A DNA stretch of 64,000 nt, taken from positions 1 through 64,000 of the forward strand of contig DATBAV010000044.1 of assembly GCA_036271315.1 (NCBI GenBank), written 5' to 3'. Of the stretch, positions 63,071 through 64,000 are shown one piece after another (position 1 is the first letter of the stretch; each line of letters starts with the position of its first letter). Origin of the DNA: VRUE01 sp036271315 (GTDB taxonomy: Bacteria; Actinomycetota; Thermoleophilia; Solirubrobacterales; 70-9). A program made the translations under genes and the position numbers. A model generated the notes under the pieces. That model searched no databases. It was given only the letters and a program-made list of their open reading frames with translations, and had not been told where the DNA came from.

Positions 63071-63919
63071 TCAGTCGAGCGGCGCTCTCAGCGTCGCGAG
63101 CAGATCGCTTGCGAGCGCCGAGACGGAGGCGGCGACGATATCTGGCTCACCGACGCCCTCCTCGGCTCGTCCAGCCATGAGCGAGCCGACGGAGTCCGGC
63201 CCCGCGGCAAAGAGCTCCGCCAGGTAGGCGAGCGCCTGCTCCGTCACGGCGGAGCTGATTTCGTCTCCCAGCAGCCGCGATATCGCCTCCGAAAGAATCT
63301 CGGTATCTACCGCGACCAGGAGGCGGTAGACATCGTGAGCGTCCTTGTCGCGCAGGCGCGCGCTTTCGCGCTCGCTTCGCTCGCCGATCTTGTGAAGCTT
63401 GGCTACCAGGAGTGCTCCCGGTCCCGCGACGCGGATCGTGAAAAGGCGATCGTCCAGGGGATCGAACGATCTAATCTCTCGATCCGCGTTATCGACGACC
63501 GATCCCTCTAGCCCGGTCGCTCGGCGCATCGCTCCGTTGTCGTGCGGGGGGATCCGGGCGCCGCGGCGGTTCGAGGCACTCGGTCCGGCCATCGCCTCGG
63601 GCACCATCAGGTCGACCGGTATCCCGTCCGGGCTGATCCAGGTCCCTGGCTGGGGATTTTCCAAATCCTTGTGGAATCCAGCTGCTTCGATTGCCGCCTC
63701 GATCAGCGGATCCTCGTGGAGCTTCGTTCGGTCGATGCCGATGTCGGCGTCCTTGGTTTCCTCTGGGATGGCCACCTCCACGTCCCCGGTGTGAAGGTAG
63801 AGAGCTTGGGCGCCGATCAGGACGAGGGCGCCGAGCTGGTCGTGGAGAGCATCGAGAGCGTCGAGAAGCGCTTGCCGGGTACGGACCCGCAGGTCGTCAG
63901 TGTCGCCAGATTGATTCAT
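63071..63919 (-). CDS. Nucleotidyltransferase-like protein
   Basis: 282 residues from ATG 63919; the open frame reaches 63955, but 63919 fits the upstream gene's overlapping stop. LGALVLIGAQALYLHTG followed by KDADIGID resembles the G-S/A and DxD metal motifs of MNT/AbiEii-type nucleotidyltransferases, then a helical second half (AKLHKIGERSERESARLRDKDAHDVYRLL). Possibly the catalytic half of a two-gene toxin-antitoxin or antiphage module, but the partner is cut off. Confidence 0.55.
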   Translation of the reverse strand: MNQSGDTDDLRVRTRQALLDALDALHDQLGALVLIGAQALYLHTGDVEVAIPEETKDADIGIDRTKLHEDPLIEAAIEAAGFHKDLENPQPGTWISPDGIPVDLMVPEAMAGPSASNRRGARIPPHDNGAMRRATGLEGSVVDNADREIRSFDPLDDRLFTIRVAGPGALLVAKLHKIGERSERESARLRDKDAHDVYRLLVAVDTEILSEAISRLLGDEISSAVTEQALAYLAELFAAGPDSVGSLMAGRAEEGVGEPDIVAASVSALASDLLATLRAPLD

Positions 63920-64000
63920 TGCTCTGCATCCAATCAAGAAGGGCATCGGCCTCATTGGGCGATCGGCCCGGCCCGTTAAGCAGGTCGGCGGCGATCTGGC
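63897..64000 (-). CDS. C-terminus of an unknown gene cut by the window edge
   Basis: 33 codons are visible, ending DALLDWMQSNESIWRH then TGA at 63899-63897, overlapping the nucleotidyltransferase start by 23 bp. The residues look helical and the frame is open to the edge. It is probably an operon partner of the downstream gene; nothing more can be said. Confidence 0.5.
   Translation of the reverse strand, partial: QIAADLLNGPGRSPNEADALLDWMQSNESIWRH

Noticed and set aside
63071..64000. Complete AbiE toxin-antitoxin system
   Set aside because: Only 33 codons of the partner are visible and the motifs are too weak for a firm call.

Overview
The window is GC-rich, tightly packed bacterial chromosome with almost no non-coding DNA. 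Many genes start with GTG or TTG and overlap the previous stop as ATGA or GTGA. A separate purS, a dnaK-grpE-dnaJ-hspR-clpB heat-shock operon, an LLM-class (F420/flavin-type) oxidoreductase, inositol-phosphate synthase beside a CDP-alcohol phosphotransferase, and many secreted proteins of unknown family together suggest an actinobacterium. Thermoleophilia/Solirubrobacterales is my best guess. It is an inference from gene content, as no rRNA is present. No CRISPR array, IS element, prophage or replication origin was seen.

Layout. 1-8.1 kb: purine biosynthesis on the minus strand (purD, purE, purB, then purC-purS-purQ-purL), interrupted by a cytochrome P450 on the plus strand and a glutaredoxin/GST-N-like gene. 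8.1-11 kb: a GYD-domain protein, and a secreted two-domain lytic transglycosylase/NlpC-P60 protein coupled to a membrane protein. 11-17.7 kb: the heat-shock operon, read dnaK to clpB, with a 24-codon ORF chained between dnaJ and hspR. 17.9-21 kb: a secreted EEP-family nuclease/phosphatase, cytochrome c, endonuclease III and a haloalkane-dehalogenase-like hydrolase. 21-26 kb: a phosphoinositide-type cluster (PAP2-family protein, CDP-alcohol phosphotransferase, inositol-3-phosphate synthase) running into a GT4-PHP fusion and a divergent uracil-DNA glycosylase. 26-36 kb: LLM oxidoreductase, coiled-coil membrane protein, RlmD/RumA, histone-H1-like protein, EEP protein, argF, lgt, prmC, lysS and two SDRs. 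36-42.3 kb: tRNA-Val, two tandem secreted paralogs of unknown family, MpaB-type oxygenase, short FtsH-like protease, FHA-LuxR regulator and another secreted protein. 42.3-47.2 kb: MBL hydrolase and a coupled FAD oxidoreductase-DUF1365-CFA synthase-alpha/beta hydrolase lipid operon. 47.3-54 kb: secreted cell-wall/exported proteins, tRNA-Asp, polysaccharide deacetylase, and a TetR/MFS pair with clear operators. 54-58.6 kb: acyltransferase-SGNH protein, stand-alone SGNH hydrolase, lipoprotein, methyltransferase. 58.7-64 kb: an ECF-like sigma factor, three tandem TetR paralogs divergent from twin S51 peptidases, and a nucleotidyltransferase-like gene at the edge.

Most unusual features. First, long, mostly perfect inverted repeats with unrelated arm sequences recur at gene junctions in the first 26 kb. 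Arms reach 28, 25, 21, 18 and 17 bp. One lies inside purQ, and one encloses interleaved arms that could form a pseudoknot. Second, a repeated TGTAC-type motif sits beside the TetR trio and twin peptidases. Third, argF and lysS share a leader. Fourth, several essential-type enzymes (LysRS, PurE, UDG) have altered active-site segments.
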